A stretch of DNA of 64,000 bases. Origin: Ancylobacter sonchi (GTDB lineage Bacteria; Pseudomonadota; Alphaproteobacteria; Rhizobiales; Xanthobacteraceae). Under the pieces are notes generated by a model. The model saw only the letters and a program-made list of their open reading frames with translations. It was not told where the DNA came from and made no database searches. The stretch covers positions 310,001-374,000 of the forward strand of contig NZ_JAHBGF010000046.1 of NCBI RefSeq assembly GCF_018390695.1. The letters are read 5' to 3'. Positions 17,463 to 26,344 of this stretch are shown in pieces (position 1 is the stretch's first letter; the number at the start of each line of letters is the position of its first letter). A program made the translations under genes and the position numbers.

Positions 17463-18281
17463 TCAGTAGGCGCGGCTGCCCACCGGGAGCAGGGCGCCCA
17501 TGTCGAAGGGCGCCGGCGCGCCGGGCGTGCTCGCGGCCGGCGCCGGGGCGGGACGCAGCGCAGCGACCTTCGCGGGGGTGGCGGGAGAGTTGGCGGGTGC
17601 CGCCGGCACGGAAGCGGTGGCCGGCTCGACATGCCGGGCTTCGAGGGCGATGGCCGCCAGCCGCCAATTGCCGCCCACCGCCTGGTAGCCGAGGTCGAAT
17701 TCGATGCGCAGCGGCGCGGTCGGGAAATAGCCGGCGAGCCGCAGCATCCCGTCCTTGCCGATGGTGGGCGGCCGCGACAGCTTGGCGTCGAGCAGCAGCA
17801 CGGCGGCGAAGTCGAGCGCGTTGTCGCGCCACGGCCGGAACTGGTCGGCCAGCTCGGCGACGCTGCGCTCCTCGCGGAATGCCGGGGCGCCGAGATCGCG
17901 CAGCACGGAATAATTGCCGGTGATGTTGGCCTGGTTGACCGCCGCCAGCGAGCCGCGCAGCAGCGCCAGCAGCACCGGGGCGGGCGGCACCGTCACCGCG
18001 CTCGCCAGGGCGGGAGGCGCGGGGCTCGCGGCCGGGGCGGAGAGGGGGCTCGCGGCCGGAGCGGGGGCGAGCGGGGCTGCGGCGTAGGGAGCGGTCGTGT
18101 AGGGCGTCGCGGCGCCGGGCGGCATCGCCGGCACGGCGGAGGCGGGGATCTCGAACGGACGCGGCGCGGCGGGCGCGGAGGCCGGGGTGACGCTCGCCGG
18201 CTGGCTGGTCAGCGCCGGCCATCCCAGCATCAGCCCCACCACCGGCGCGAGGCCGAGTATGAACGGGCGATAGCTCACCAT
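17463..18281 (-). CDS. Unrecognised Pro/Ala-rich membrane-anchored protein, coupled to the adhesin gene
   Basis: 272 residues from ATG 18281; the frame is open further upstream but only inside the adhesin gene. One N-terminal hydrophobic segment (FILGLAPVVGLMLGW) could anchor it or serve as a signal. Residues about 25-90 are low-complexity Ala/Pro. A more ordinary domain follows (about 90-215), with ALLRGSLAAVNQANITGNY, FREERSVAELADQF and FDLGYQAVGGNWRLAAIAL; then another Pro/Ala tail. The start overlaps the adhesin stop by 7 bases, so the two are translated together. I do not recognise the family. A periplasmic helper of adhesin export or assembly is possible, but this is inference from position only. 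Confidence 0.7.
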   Translation of the reverse strand: MVSYRPFILGLAPVVGLMLGWPALTSQPASVTPASAPAAPRPFEIPASAVPAMPPGAATPYTTAPYAAAPLAPAPAASPLSAPAASPAPPALASAVTVPPAPVLLALLRGSLAAVNQANITGNYSVLRDLGAPAFREERSVAELADQFRPWRDNALDFAAVLLLDAKLSRPPTIGKDGMLRLAGYFPTAPLRIEFDLGYQAVGGNWRLAAIALEARHVEPATASVPAAPANSPATPAKVAALRPAPAPAASTPGAPAPFDMGALLPVGSRAY

Positions 18282-19699
18282 GCCATCATCAGCCCCGCCT
18301 TGCCGCCGACGGTGCCTTCCTGCAGGCCGAAGCCGACGCCGCCGGTGAGGAACAGGCTGTCGTCCATCAGCCGGGCGATGCCGGAGAAGGCCATGGCGTT
18401 CTGGCCGCCAAAGGTGCCCCACTGGGCGCTCACCGCGATGTCCTTGCCGGCCGGCAGGTTCGGCGTGTCCATGGCGAGCGCCATGGCGACGCCCTCCTGC
18501 ACGCGGTCGATCTCGTTATAGACGTTGTCGAGGTTGAACAGCTCGTTGAACGAGGCGCTGGCGAGGTTGCCGGCGGAGTCGGTGGTGACGATCTGCACCG
18601 CGCCCGACTGCGCCGCCCGGCTGGCCGAGGAGGTGATCCCGGACAGGGTGTAGGTGCTCGACGAGGTGCCGATCGCCACCTGGCTGGCGCGGGTGGTGGT
18701 CGCGCCGGCGCCGATGGCGGTCGAGCTTTCATACGAGGCGTTGGCGCCGGTGCCGATGGCGGTGGCGTTGGCGGCGGAGGAGTTGGCGGCCTGGCCGACC
18801 GCCGTCGAACCCTGGAAGGCGGCGATGGAGCCCTGGCCGAGCGCGGTGGAGCCGACGCCGTTGGCGGTGGCGTTCCAGCCGAGCGCGGTGGAACTGGCGG
18901 CATTGGCGGCGGCGACGCGCCCGACCGCGGTCGCCCCCTCGGCATTGGCGGTGGCGTTCTGGCCGAGGGCGGTGGACGAATCGCCATTGGCAATCGCCTG
19001 CTGGCCGAGCGCGGTGGAGCCGACGCCGTTGGCGGAGGCGCTCTGGCCGACGGCGGTCGACTGCACCGCGCTGGCGGCCGCGCCCTGGCCGAGCGCCGTG
19101 GCGGACTCAGCATTGGCCTGCGCGCCATAGCCGAAAGCCGAGGCGTTGGTTCCCTGTGCCGCCGCGCCCGAGCCCACGGCCGTCGTGTAGTCGAGATTGG
19201 CGTTGGCGCCCTGGCCGATGGCGGTGGCGTTCAGCCCGTTGGCGCTCGCTGCCTGGCCGATGGCGGTGGAGGCCACCGCATTGGCGGCAGAATCGGTGCC
19301 GAGCGCCGTGCTCTGGTCGGCATTGGCGGCGGCGTTGCGGCCGATGGCGGTGGAAGAGGCGCCGTTGGCGGCGCTGTTCTGGCCGACCGCGGTGGAGGAC
19401 ACGCCATTGGCCACCGCGAGCTGGCCGAAGGCGCTGGAATTGGTGGCGAAGGCCTTGGAACCCTGGCCGACGGCGGTGGTGCCGGACTGGGTCGCCTCGG
19501 CGCTGTCGCCGATGGCGGTGGCGTTCTCGCCGGTCGCCGATCCCGCGCAGCTCAGCGCGGTGGCGGTGAGATCGCAGGCGATGTCGGCCGACCAGGCGGG
19601 CACGGAATACGACGCGGCGAGGCACCCGGCGAGCACGACGATGGACGGCCGGGGCCAGAAGGCCCGTCCGCTCGATTCCCGTCGCGTTTCCGTCCGCAT
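18275..19699 (-). CDS. YadA-like trimeric autotransporter adhesin
   Basis: 474 residues. Signal peptide about 1-38 (IVVLAGCLAASYSVPAWSA). Residues about 57-336 are some 20 back-to-back 14-residue repeats of the type S-T-A-(I/L/V)-G-Q-x-A-x-A-N-G-x-x, the Hep/Hag head repeat that folds as a left-handed beta-roll in YadA and Hia. A short neck and coiled-coil (DNVYNEIDRVQEGVAMALA) leads to the C-terminal YadA anchor of about 70 residues ending in an aromatic (GLMMAW), which forms one third of a 12-strand trimeric pore. It likely sticks cells to surfaces or each other. The stalk is very short. The next gene overlaps its stop. Confidence 0.9.
   Translation of the reverse strand: MRTETRRESSGRAFWPRPSIVVLAGCLAASYSVPAWSADIACDLTATALSCAGSATGENATAIGDSAEATQSGTTAVGQGSKAFATNSSAFGQLAVANGVSSTAVGQNSAANGASSTAIGRNAAANADQSTALGTDSAANAVASTAIGQAASANGLNATAIGQGANANLDYTTAVGSGAAAQGTNASAFGYGAQANAESATALGQGAAASAVQSTAVGQSASANGVGSTALGQQAIANGDSSTALGQNATANAEGATAVGRVAAANAASSTALGWNATANGVGSTALGQGSIAAFQGSTAVGQAANSSAANATAIGTGANASYESSTAIGAGATTTRASQVAIGTSSSTYTLSGITSSASRAAQSGAVQIVTTDSAGNLASASFNELFNLDNVYNEIDRVQEGVAMALAMDTPNLPAGKDIAVSAQWGTFGGQNAMAFSGIARLMDDSLFLTGGVGFGLQEGTVGGKAGLMMAW
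18692..19531 (-). repeat. About 20 coding repeats of 42 bp in the adhesin head
   Basis: The DNA shows a 42-base period that matches the 14-residue head repeat of the adhesin. Copies differ enough to be clearly diverged, but recurring cores such as GGCGGTGGAG and CTGGCCGA would allow slippage or recombination to change copy number. Confidence 0.85.
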
Positions 19700-19872
19700 G
19701 ATGATGGTGCCGCCCCGCCCTGACGGTCCTGACCCTTTGGAAGGTCGACCTTAAGCCGCAACCTTGTGCGTCACATGGTTAACAGTACGTAAATTCAGGC
19801 GGTTGTCGGGTCGTGTCAAGGGCAGGGAGGGGGGCGGCGAGAGGGTGGCTCCGCGCGCCGCCGCCCGCCGAC

Positions 19873-20934
19873 TCAGATCTTGCCGAGATCCTCATAGCTC
19901 GCATGCAGCGCCCAGTCGCCGGCGCTGAAGCGGTCGCGGGCGAAATTGTGCTGGTGCCAATAGGGGTAGAGATAGGGCGGCCGGCTGACGAGATTCAGCC
20001 GTTCCAGCTCTTCGGCGGTCAGGTCGAGTTCGACCGCGGCGATGTTGTCGCGGAAATGGCTCTCCTCGGTGCCGCCCACCACCAGCGAGGCGATGCCGGG
20101 CCGGGTCAGCGTCCAGGCGATCGAGACCTGTGCCGCCGTGACCCCGCGGGCGCTCGCGATGTCGTTCAACGTGTCGACGATCGTCCACAGCCGTTCGCTG
20201 TCGCGGATCGGCGGCTCGCTCCAGCCGGCGGCCTGGCGCGAATCGGCGGGGAACTTGTCGCGGGCGAATCGGCCGGAGAGCAGGCCGGCGGCGAGCGGGC
20301 TCCACACCATCACCCCGACGCCCTGGTCGACGGCGATGGGGAGCAGCTCGTACTCCGCCTCGCGGGCTTCCAATGTGTAGTGGATCTGCTGGGTGACGAA
20401 GCGCGGCAGGTTTTTCGCCTCGGCGATGCCGAGCGCCTTCATGACGTGCCAGCCGGAATAGTTCGAGCAGCCGATGTAGCGGATCTTGCCGGCCCGCATC
20501 AGCGCGTCGAGCGCGGAGAGCATCTCGTCGAGCGGCGTCAGCCCGTCCCATTCGTGCAGGAAATAGATGTCGATGTGGTCGGTGCGCAGCCGCTTGAGGC
20601 TCTTCTCGCATTCGCGGATCAGGTGGTAGCGCGACACGCCTTCGTCATTCGGCCCGTCGCCGATGCGCATGCGCGCCTTGGAGGAGATCAGCACCCGGTC
20701 GCGCCGGCCCTCCAGCACCTCGCCGACGATCTCCTCCGAGCGGCCGAGCGAGTACATGTTGGCGGTGTCGATGACGTTGATGCCGCCATCGAGGCAGGCA
20801 TCCACCAGACGGCGCGCTTCCGGCACGCCGTGATTGGCGACCTTGGCGAAATCGCCCACCCCGCCGAAGGAGAAGGTGCCCATGGAGAGCGCCGAGACCT
20901 TGAGGCCAGAGCGGCCGAGCATGCGGTATTTCAT
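19873..20934 (-). CDS. Aldo/keto reductase (first of two)
   Basis: 353 residues. It begins MKYRMLGRSGLKVSALSMGT and has the catalytic tetrad at Asp56, Tyr61 (IDTANMYSLG), Lys86 (SSKARM) and His127 (LHEWD). The NADPH-binding end lies near 270-310 (VVGGTEESHFRDNI). It is an (alpha/beta)8 barrel enzyme that interconverts carbonyls and alcohols. Its gene follows the lacI-type gene by 34 bases on the same strand and is probably cotranscribed with it. That places it in the same regulon as the ABC transporter and DhaKL, where it could convert a sugar or polyol into the kinase substrate. That role is inference. Confidence 0.92.
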   Translation of the reverse strand: MKYRMLGRSGLKVSALSMGTFSFGGVGDFAKVANHGVPEARRLVDACLDGGINVIDTANMYSLGRSEEIVGEVLEGRRDRVLISSKARMRIGDGPNDEGVSRYHLIRECEKSLKRLRTDHIDIYFLHEWDGLTPLDEMLSALDALMRAGKIRYIGCSNYSGWHVMKALGIAEAKNLPRFVTQQIHYTLEAREAEYELLPIAVDQGVGVMVWSPLAAGLLSGRFARDKFPADSRQAAGWSEPPIRDSERLWTIVDTLNDIASARGVTAAQVSIAWTLTRPGIASLVVGGTEESHFRDNIAAVELDLTAEELERLNLVSRPPYLYPYWHQHNFARDRFSAGDWALHASYEDLGKI

Positions 20935-20968
20935 CGATGTGTCTCCCCGGGCGCGCGGCCCGCTTTTT

Positions 20969-22057
20969 TCAGGCGGTTTCGGCGATGCCGCGCCGGCGTA
21001 CCGCGCGAGGGGCGGGGCGCGGCGTGGCCGGCCCGCGATCGCTGGCGCGGGTGACGAGGCGGGCGCCGACCAGGATCTTTACCGGGGGCGGCGGCTCGGC
21101 GGCGTTGATGAGGTCGTCGAGCACGGTGACGGCGAGATCGCCGATCTTGCGCTTGGAGACGTCGATGGTGGTCAGCGCCGGCTCCATGGTGGCGCCGAGC
21201 GGCAGATTGTCGAAGCCGATCACCCCGACATCGTCGGGAATGCGGATGCCGAATTCGCGCAGCGCCTTGATGAAGCCATAGGCGATCACGTCGTTGGTGC
21301 AGAAATAGCAGTCCGCCAGCGCGAGCCCCTCGCCGAGCGCCTTGACCGTGTCGGCATGGGCGCCGTCGACGGTCGATTCGACCGAGAGGATGTGGGCGGG
21401 CTCCACCGTCATGCCCAGCCGGGCCATGTTGCGGTGGAAGGCGTGTTGGCGCAGGTGGAAATTGGTGGTGTCGACATGGCTCGCCACGAAGCCGATCCGC
21501 TCGAAGCCCTGCTGGCGCAGTCGCGCCAGCACCTGATGCACCGCGTCCTCGTTGTTCATGTTGACGAAATTGGCTTCCACCACGTCGTGGAACGTATCGA
21601 TGAACACGATAGGGCGCCCGACCCCCTGCAGCACGCGGATGTCGGTTTCCGACAATTCGGTGCCGAGCGCGATGACGCCGCTGACCGGCGCCACCGCCAG
21701 CGTGTCGGCGACGGAGATGATGCTCTGGCCCTCGTGGCTGACCACTTCCAGCGTGTAGCCGCGCCGCGTCGCCTCGGCCGACATGCCGTCGATATAGTCC
21801 GAGAGGAACACGCTGTGGTCGCGGTTCACCGTGTGGCCGTGCTTGGCGATCTTCAGGAAGCGGATGGTGCCGGTCGCCTCGACCCGCGGCCGGGCGAGGC
21901 GCGGCACGTAGTTGAGGCGGGCGGCGGCCTCGAGGACGCGGGCGCGGGTGACGCCGGAAATCTCGCCCTTGCCGTTGAGGACGAGCGAGACCGTCGCCGG
22001 CGAGACGCCCGCCGCTTCGGCAATGTCCCTGATGGTGAAGGACTTCTTTTCTTTCAT
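20969..22057 (-). CDS. LacI family transcriptional regulator
   Basis: 362 residues from ATG 22057; 40 codons of open frame upstream hold no family sequence. Residues about 7-50 are the LacI helix-turn-helix and hinge (TIRDIAEAAGVSPATVSLVLN, NYVPR). The rest is a periplasmic-binding-protein-like effector domain, with GVIALGTELSE and DDVGVIGFDNLPLGATMEPALTTI. Such proteins bind a sugar or sugar phosphate and leave DNA when loaded. TGTTTAGTAAACA lies 51 bases upstream, and similar sites precede the divergent transporter operon, so it probably represses itself and that operon. Confidence 0.93.
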   Translation of the reverse strand: MKEKKSFTIRDIAEAAGVSPATVSLVLNGKGEISGVTRARVLEAAARLNYVPRLARPRVEATGTIRFLKIAKHGHTVNRDHSVFLSDYIDGMSAEATRRGYTLEVVSHEGQSIISVADTLAVAPVSGVIALGTELSETDIRVLQGVGRPIVFIDTFHDVVEANFVNMNNEDAVHQVLARLRQQGFERIGFVASHVDTTNFHLRQHAFHRNMARLGMTVEPAHILSVESTVDGAHADTVKALGEGLALADCYFCTNDVIAYGFIKALREFGIRIPDDVGVIGFDNLPLGATMEPALTTIDVSKRKIGDLAVTVLDDLINAAEPPPPVKILVGARLVTRASDRGPATPRPAPRAVRRRGIAETA

Positions 22058-22107
22058 GGCCCGACGCGTGTCCTCACGGAGCCCATGATGCGCCTGAATG
22101 CGCATTT

Positions 22108-22120
22108 TGTTTAGTAAACA
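22108..22120. promoter_or_regulatory. Putative LacI operator, autoregulatory
   Basis: TGTTTA-G-TAAACA is a perfect 13-base odd palindrome 51 bases before the lacI-type start codon. Its core TTTAGTAAA returns before the divergent ABC operon. Shape and position fit a LacI-family operator. Confidence 0.65.
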
Positions 22121-22517
22121 TTGAGGCTCCTTTTCGAGGGTTAAGCCAAAAGAATCGGGCTGGCAACTGCCGTGCAAGACCGATGCAACGCGCAGCTGCG
22201 GGTTGCCGGGATTCGCTCACAATTTGTGCGGGGCGCGCGTCGAAACCGGGCGCGTAGGTGGCGCATCGCGGGAGATGCCGTGCTGCGGCGCACAGGCGGC
22301 CGAGCCGGCGCTTATAGGTGAGACGTACTGTCCTATAAGGGTTTTGGCATACAGGATACCCGCCGGTACTGGAGCAGTGGCGGGTGGTCGGGGCCGGGTG
22401 CGACCCTGGCGCGATTTTGATCGGGCGGCCGGCCGCCGCCGAGGCCGCTCTCGCCACGAAAGTCGGTCGGGCACCCCCGGAAGGCGGCTTGCACCCCGCC
22501 GGAGCCTTTGCTAGGGA

Positions 22518-22546
22518 TTTAGTGAAGCTGGTCATAATTTAGTAAA
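22518..22546. promoter_or_regulatory. Two phased operator-like sites before the sugar ABC operon
   Basis: TTTAGTGAA (22518-22526) and TTTAGTAAA (22538-22546) have centres exactly 20 bases apart, about two helical turns, so two dimers would sit on the same DNA face. They match the core of the palindrome before the lacI-type gene and lie 27-55 bases before the permease start. Confidence 0.6.
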
Positions 22547-22573
22547 AAGCTCGAAGCACTCCGGGAGGAGACC

Positions 22574-23569
22574 ATGCGGACCACCGGCGGACAGCTGGTC
22601 ATGCTCGTCGTCATCAACGTGGCGCTGCTCGCCTTCGGAGCGGCCATTTCCGCGGGCACGTTCCTGTCGCCGTTCAATCTGCAATCGATGGCCGGGCAGC
22701 TGCCGGAAATCGGCTTCCTCGCCATCGGCGTGATGCTGGCGATGTGCGCCGGCAATGGCGGCATCGACCTGTCCGGCATCGCGCTCGCCAACCTGTCCGG
22801 CGTCGCCTCGGCGGTGGTGATCGGCACCTTCCTGTCGAGTGCCGACCAGCCGACCGCCTATTCGCTCGCCTTCATCGCCGGCGCGCTGGTGGTCGGCGTG
22901 CTCGGCGGCATGTTCAACGGGCTTTTGATCAGCCGGCTCAACATTACGCCGATCCTCTGCACGCTCGGCACGCAGATGCTGTTCACCGGCCTCGCCGTGG
23001 TGGCGTCGGGCGGGCGCGCGGTGGCGGTCGGCAGCCCGGATTTCCTGTCGGAGATCGGCAACGGCCTGTTCCTCGGCGTGCCGATCAGCTTCGTGATCTT
23101 CATCGCGGTGGCGGCCTTCATCGCCGCGCTGCTGAAGTTCACCCCGTTCGGCCTGTGGCTGATGCTGATGGGCACCAACCCGAAGGCCGCCGTCTATGCC
23201 GGCTTCCCGCGCACCAAGGTGCTGATCGCCACCTATGCGACCAGCGGCCTGCTGTCCGGCCTCGCCGGGGTGATCATCGCGGCGCGCAACGTCAACGTGA
23301 AGTGGGACTACGGCACGTCCTACCTGCTGATCGCCATCCTGATCGCGGTGATGGCCGGCGTGCGCCCCGAGGGCGGCTACGGCCGGGTGATCTGCGTGGT
23401 GCTGGCGGCGATCGCGCTGCAGCTGATGTCCAGCATGCTGAACTTCGGCGGCCTGTCGAACTTCGTGCGCGACTTCGCCTGGGGCGCGCTGCTTCTGACC
23501 TTCCTGGCGGTCGGCCGCTACAACCTGGTCGGCTTCCTGAATCCCAACAAGGGCAAAAAGCCCGCGTGA
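22574..23569 (+). CDS. Ribose-type sugar ABC transporter permease (first)
   Basis: 331 residues from ATG 22574 with a strong GGGAGGAG upstream. It has about ten hydrophobic segments; GGIDLSGIALANLSG and GTNPKAAVYAGFPRTKVLIATY are characteristic of RbsC/AraH-type permeases, the second being the loop that touches the ATPase. It forms part of the inner-membrane channel for a sugar or polyol. A second, different permease is encoded after the ATPase, so the channel is probably a heterodimer. First gene of the operon; likely controlled by the LacI protein. Confidence 0.93.
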   Translation: MRTTGGQLVMLVVINVALLAFGAAISAGTFLSPFNLQSMAGQLPEIGFLAIGVMLAMCAGNGGIDLSGIALANLSGVASAVVIGTFLSSADQPTAYSLAFIAGALVVGVLGGMFNGLLISRLNITPILCTLGTQMLFTGLAVVASGGRAVAVGSPDFLSEIGNGLFLGVPISFVIFIAVAAFIAALLKFTPFGLWLMLMGTNPKAAVYAGFPRTKVLIATYATSGLLSGLAGVIIAARNVNVKWDYGTSYLLIAILIAVMAGVRPEGGYGRVICVVLAAIALQLMSSMLNFGGLSNFVRDFAWGALLLTFLAVGRYNLVGFLNPNKGKKPA

Positions 23570-23627
23570 TGCGAACCCCTCACGCATCGAAACGGTCATG
23601 AGGGTGGCAACAACAGTGGAGGAAACT

Positions 23628-24656
23628 GTGGGCGCTCGTTCGAAGAAGACCCTGCTTTCGAAGAAGATACTGCTCGGCTCGGCGATGGCGGTGGCCCTCG
23701 TCGCCGGCTCGGCCGGCGCGCTGATGGCCCAGGGCAAGCCGGTCATCGCCACCGTGGTGAAGATCAGCGGCATTCCGTGGTTCGACCGCATGGAGACCGG
23801 CGTCAAGCAGTTCCAGAAGGACAATCCGGACGTCGTCGCCACCCAGTACGGCCCCGCCACCGCCGACGCCGCGCAGCAGCTGCAGATCGTCACCGATCTC
23901 ATCGCCAAGGGCGTGAACGGCCTCGCCGTGGTGCCGATGGACCCGTCGGTGCTGGAAGGCACGCTGAAGCGCGCCATGGATCGCGGCATCATCGTGGTGA
24001 CCCACGAGGCCGACAACCAGAAGAACACCCACGCCGACGTCGAGGCGTTCGACAATGCCGATTACGGCCGCGCGCTGAACGCACGCCTCGCCGAGTGCAT
24101 GGGCGGCAAGGGCAAGTGGACCACCTTCGTCGGCTCGCTGGGCAGCCGCACCCACATGCAGTGGGTCGGCGCCGGCGAGGAGAACGCCAAGAAGCATCCC
24201 GAGATGACGCTGGTCGACCCGAACAACGAGTCGTTCGACGACGCCAACGGCACCTATGAGAAGGCCAAGGAAATCCTGCGCAAGCACCCGGACATCAAGG
24301 GCTTCCAGACCTCGGCCGGCAATGACGTGCTCGGCGTCGGCCGCGCCATCGACGAGGCCGGCCTCGCCGGCAAGGTGTGCCTGGTCGGCACCGGCCTGCC
24401 GAACCCCTCGGCCGACCTGCTCGACGCCGGCGCCATCACCGCCATCGGCTTCTGGGATCCGCAGAAGGCCGGCATGGCGATGAACGCCGTCGCCAAGAAG
24501 CTGATCGCCAAGGAGAAGGTCGAGGACGGCGCCAATCTCGGCGTGCCCGGCTACGAGAAGGTGAAGGTCACCAAGGGCCCGGGCGAAGGCCTGCTGATCA
24601 TCGGCAACGGCATGGTGATCGCCGACAAGAAGAACTACAAAGAGTTCCTCTTCTGA
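23628..24656 (+). CDS. Sugar ABC transporter substrate-binding protein
   Basis: 342 residues from GTG 23628, chosen because TGGAGGAA lies 4 bases before it; an ATG at 23598 would add ten residues and place that ribosome site inside the coding part. Signal peptide about 8-38 (ILLGSAMAVALVAGSAGALMAQ). The mature part is a type-I periplasmic binding protein: PVIATVVKISGIPWFDRMETGV, NGLAVVPMDPSVLEG and GIIVVTHEAD. It captures the sugar or polyol and passes it to the two permeases. It lacks a lipobox, so it is free in the periplasm. LsrB/RhaS-like proteins are the nearest I can name; the ligand is unknown. Confidence 0.94.
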   Translation: MGARSKKTLLSKKILLGSAMAVALVAGSAGALMAQGKPVIATVVKISGIPWFDRMETGVKQFQKDNPDVVATQYGPATADAAQQLQIVTDLIAKGVNGLAVVPMDPSVLEGTLKRAMDRGIIVVTHEADNQKNTHADVEAFDNADYGRALNARLAECMGGKGKWTTFVGSLGSRTHMQWVGAGEENAKKHPEMTLVDPNNESFDDANGTYEKAKEILRKHPDIKGFQTSAGNDVLGVGRAIDEAGLAGKVCLVGTGLPNPSADLLDAGAITAIGFWDPQKAGMAMNAVAKKLIAKEKVEDGANLGVPGYEKVKVTKGPGEGLLIIGNGMVIADKKNYKEFLF

Positions 24657-24760
24657 TCGGTTGTCCGACCCTGGATGCCCGGAGGCGGTCCGTCCGCCTC
24701 CGGGACCTCCCGAACGCGCAGTTTCGCGCCACGCCCGCCAATCGGTGAAGGGGATCGCCC

Positions 24761-26344
24761 GTGTCCCATGTTTCAGCAATGCCCCGGCCGGACGCCGCCA
24801 CCAAGGTGGATGCGCTCCTCGAGCTGCGCGACATCCATAAGCGCTTCGGCGGCGTGCACGCGCTGCGCGGCGTCGGCTTCACCATCGAGCCGGGCGAGGC
24901 CTATCACCTGCTCGGCGAGAATGGCTGCGGCAAGAGCACCGTCATCAAGATCATGTCCGGCGCCCACGCCCCGGACGAGGGCGAGATCGTCCTCGAAGGC
25001 AAGGTCTACCATTCGCTGACCGCCATCCAGTCGCTGAGCGCCGGCATCGAGACGGTCTATCAGGACCTCTCCCTGCTGCCGAACCTCACGGTGGCGGAGA
25101 ACGTCGCGCTGAACGAGCAACTGGTCGCCAGCGGCGGCCGGCTGGCGCGGCTGTTCGACCGCACCCGCCTGCGCGCGACCGCCGCGGCGGCGCTGTCGAC
25201 CGTCGGCCTGCCGAGCGACCGCGGCTTCCTCGGCACCATCGTCTCCGACCTGCCGCTGGCGCAGCGCCAGCTGGTCGCCATCGCCCGCGCCATCGCCACC
25301 AAGGCGAAGATGGTGATCATGGACGAGCCGACCACCTCGCTTACCCGCCGCGAGGTCGACAACCTCATCGCCGTGGTGGAGCGGCTGCGCTCGGAAGGCG
25401 TGGCGGTGCTGTTCGTCACCCACAAGCTCGACGAATGCTACCGCATTGGCGGCCATGCCATCGTGTTCCGCGACGGCCAGTGCGTCGAGCAGGGGCCGCT
25501 CGCCAACTACACCAAGGACCGGCTCGCCGAGCTGATGACCGGCCGCCGGATCGACGCCGAGCGCTACCGCACCGGCGCGCCGATGGACGGCGAATTGTTC
25601 GCCGCCAGCGGCCTGTCGCTGCCGCCCAATGTGCGCGACGTCAGCTTCTCGGTCCGCAAGGGCGAGATCCTCGGCATTACCGGCCTCGCCGATTCCGGCC
25701 GCAACGAGCTCGCCATGGCGATCGCCGGGGTGATGCCGGCGACGGGCGGCCATCTGCGCCTCGACGGCAAGGTGGAGAAGGTCCGCCACCCCTCAGAGGC
25801 CATCCGGCTCGGCATCGGCTATGTGCCGGAGGACCGGCTCGCCGAAGGGCTGTTCCTCGACAAGTCGATCTTCGAGAACGAGATCGCCCTGGTGGTGCGC
25901 GACCTCGCCAACGGCTTCGGCGTCGTCGACAAGGCCAAGGGCCGCGCGCTCGCCGACAAGCTGTCGCAGGACATGCGGCTGAACACCCGCAATCTCGACC
26001 TGCCGGTCGGCGCGCTGTCCGGCGGCAACCAGCAGCGGGTGCTGATCGGCCGCTGGCTGTCGATCCTGCCCAAGCTCTTGGTGCTGCACGGCCCGACGGT
26101 GGGCGTCGATGTCGGCTCCAAGGACACGATCTACCGCGTCATCCAGCAGCTCGCCGAGGCCGGCATGGGCCTCGTCATCGTCAGCGACGACCTGCCGGAG
26201 CTGCTGCAGAACTGCGACCGCATCCTGGTGATGAACAATGGCCGCGTCGTCGCCGAATACGACGCCCGCGAGACGGACGAGGACCAGCTGTACAAGGCCA
26301 TGCTGGTCTCCAAACCCGCCGTGAACACGGAGACCGCCCGATGA
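24761..26344 (+). CDS. Sugar ABC transporter ATP-binding protein, duplicated domains
   Basis: 527 residues from GTG 24761 (GAAGGGGA upstream). Two ABC domains in tandem as in RbsA/MglA. The first has LLGENGCGKSTVIKIMSGA, signature-like SDLPLAQRQLVAIARAI and VIMDEPTTSLTRREV; the second, from about 285, has a degenerate Walker A (ITGLADSGRNELAMAI), signature LSGGNQQRVLIGRW and Walker B LLVLHGPTVGVDVGSKD, where the usual E-P is H-G-P. Such an asymmetry with one weak ATP site is normal in this subfamily. It drives sugar import. The last bases ATGA contain the start of the next permease. Confidence 0.94.
   Translation: MSHVSAMPRPDAATKVDALLELRDIHKRFGGVHALRGVGFTIEPGEAYHLLGENGCGKSTVIKIMSGAHAPDEGEIVLEGKVYHSLTAIQSLSAGIETVYQDLSLLPNLTVAENVALNEQLVASGGRLARLFDRTRLRATAAAALSTVGLPSDRGFLGTIVSDLPLAQRQLVAIARAIATKAKMVIMDEPTTSLTRREVDNLIAVVERLRSEGVAVLFVTHKLDECYRIGGHAIVFRDGQCVEQGPLANYTKDRLAELMTGRRIDAERYRTGAPMDGELFAASGLSLPPNVRDVSFSVRKGEILGITGLADSGRNELAMAIAGVMPATGGHLRLDGKVEKVRHPSEAIRLGIGYVPEDRLAEGLFLDKSIFENEIALVVRDLANGFGVVDKAKGRALADKLSQDMRLNTRNLDLPVGALSGGNQQRVLIGRWLSILPKLLVLHGPTVGVDVGSKDTIYRVIQQLAEAGMGLVIVSDDLPELLQNCDRILVMNNGRVVAEYDARETDEDQLYKAMLVSKPAVNTETAR

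Larger units (their letters stand above)
22058..22573. other. 516-bp intergenic region between lacI-type gene and sugar ABC operon
   Basis: It separates two divergent operons. Operator-like sites stand near both ends. The middle (about 22190-22500) is GC-rich; short open frames there look like shadows. I see no tRNA or riboswitch. Confidence 0.5.

Noticed and set aside
18692..19531. Regular repeats resembling a CRISPR array
   Set aside because: The 42-base period is coding (14-residue adhesin repeats), copies diverge at synonymous sites and there are no unique spacers or cas genes.
22074..22535. 153-codon frame in the lacI/sugar-operon gap
   Set aside because: No family motif, no ribosome site, and it overlaps operator-like sites on both sides.
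22518..22546. Reading TTTAGTRAA as a -10/-35 promoter pair
   Set aside because: The spacing and symmetry fit operator sites better, and neither hexamer matches the consensus well.
25435..26340. N-terminal extension of the second sugar permease by about 300 codons
   Set aside because: It overlaps the well-supported ATPase gene in another frame; ATG 26341 with the ATGA overlap is the natural start.
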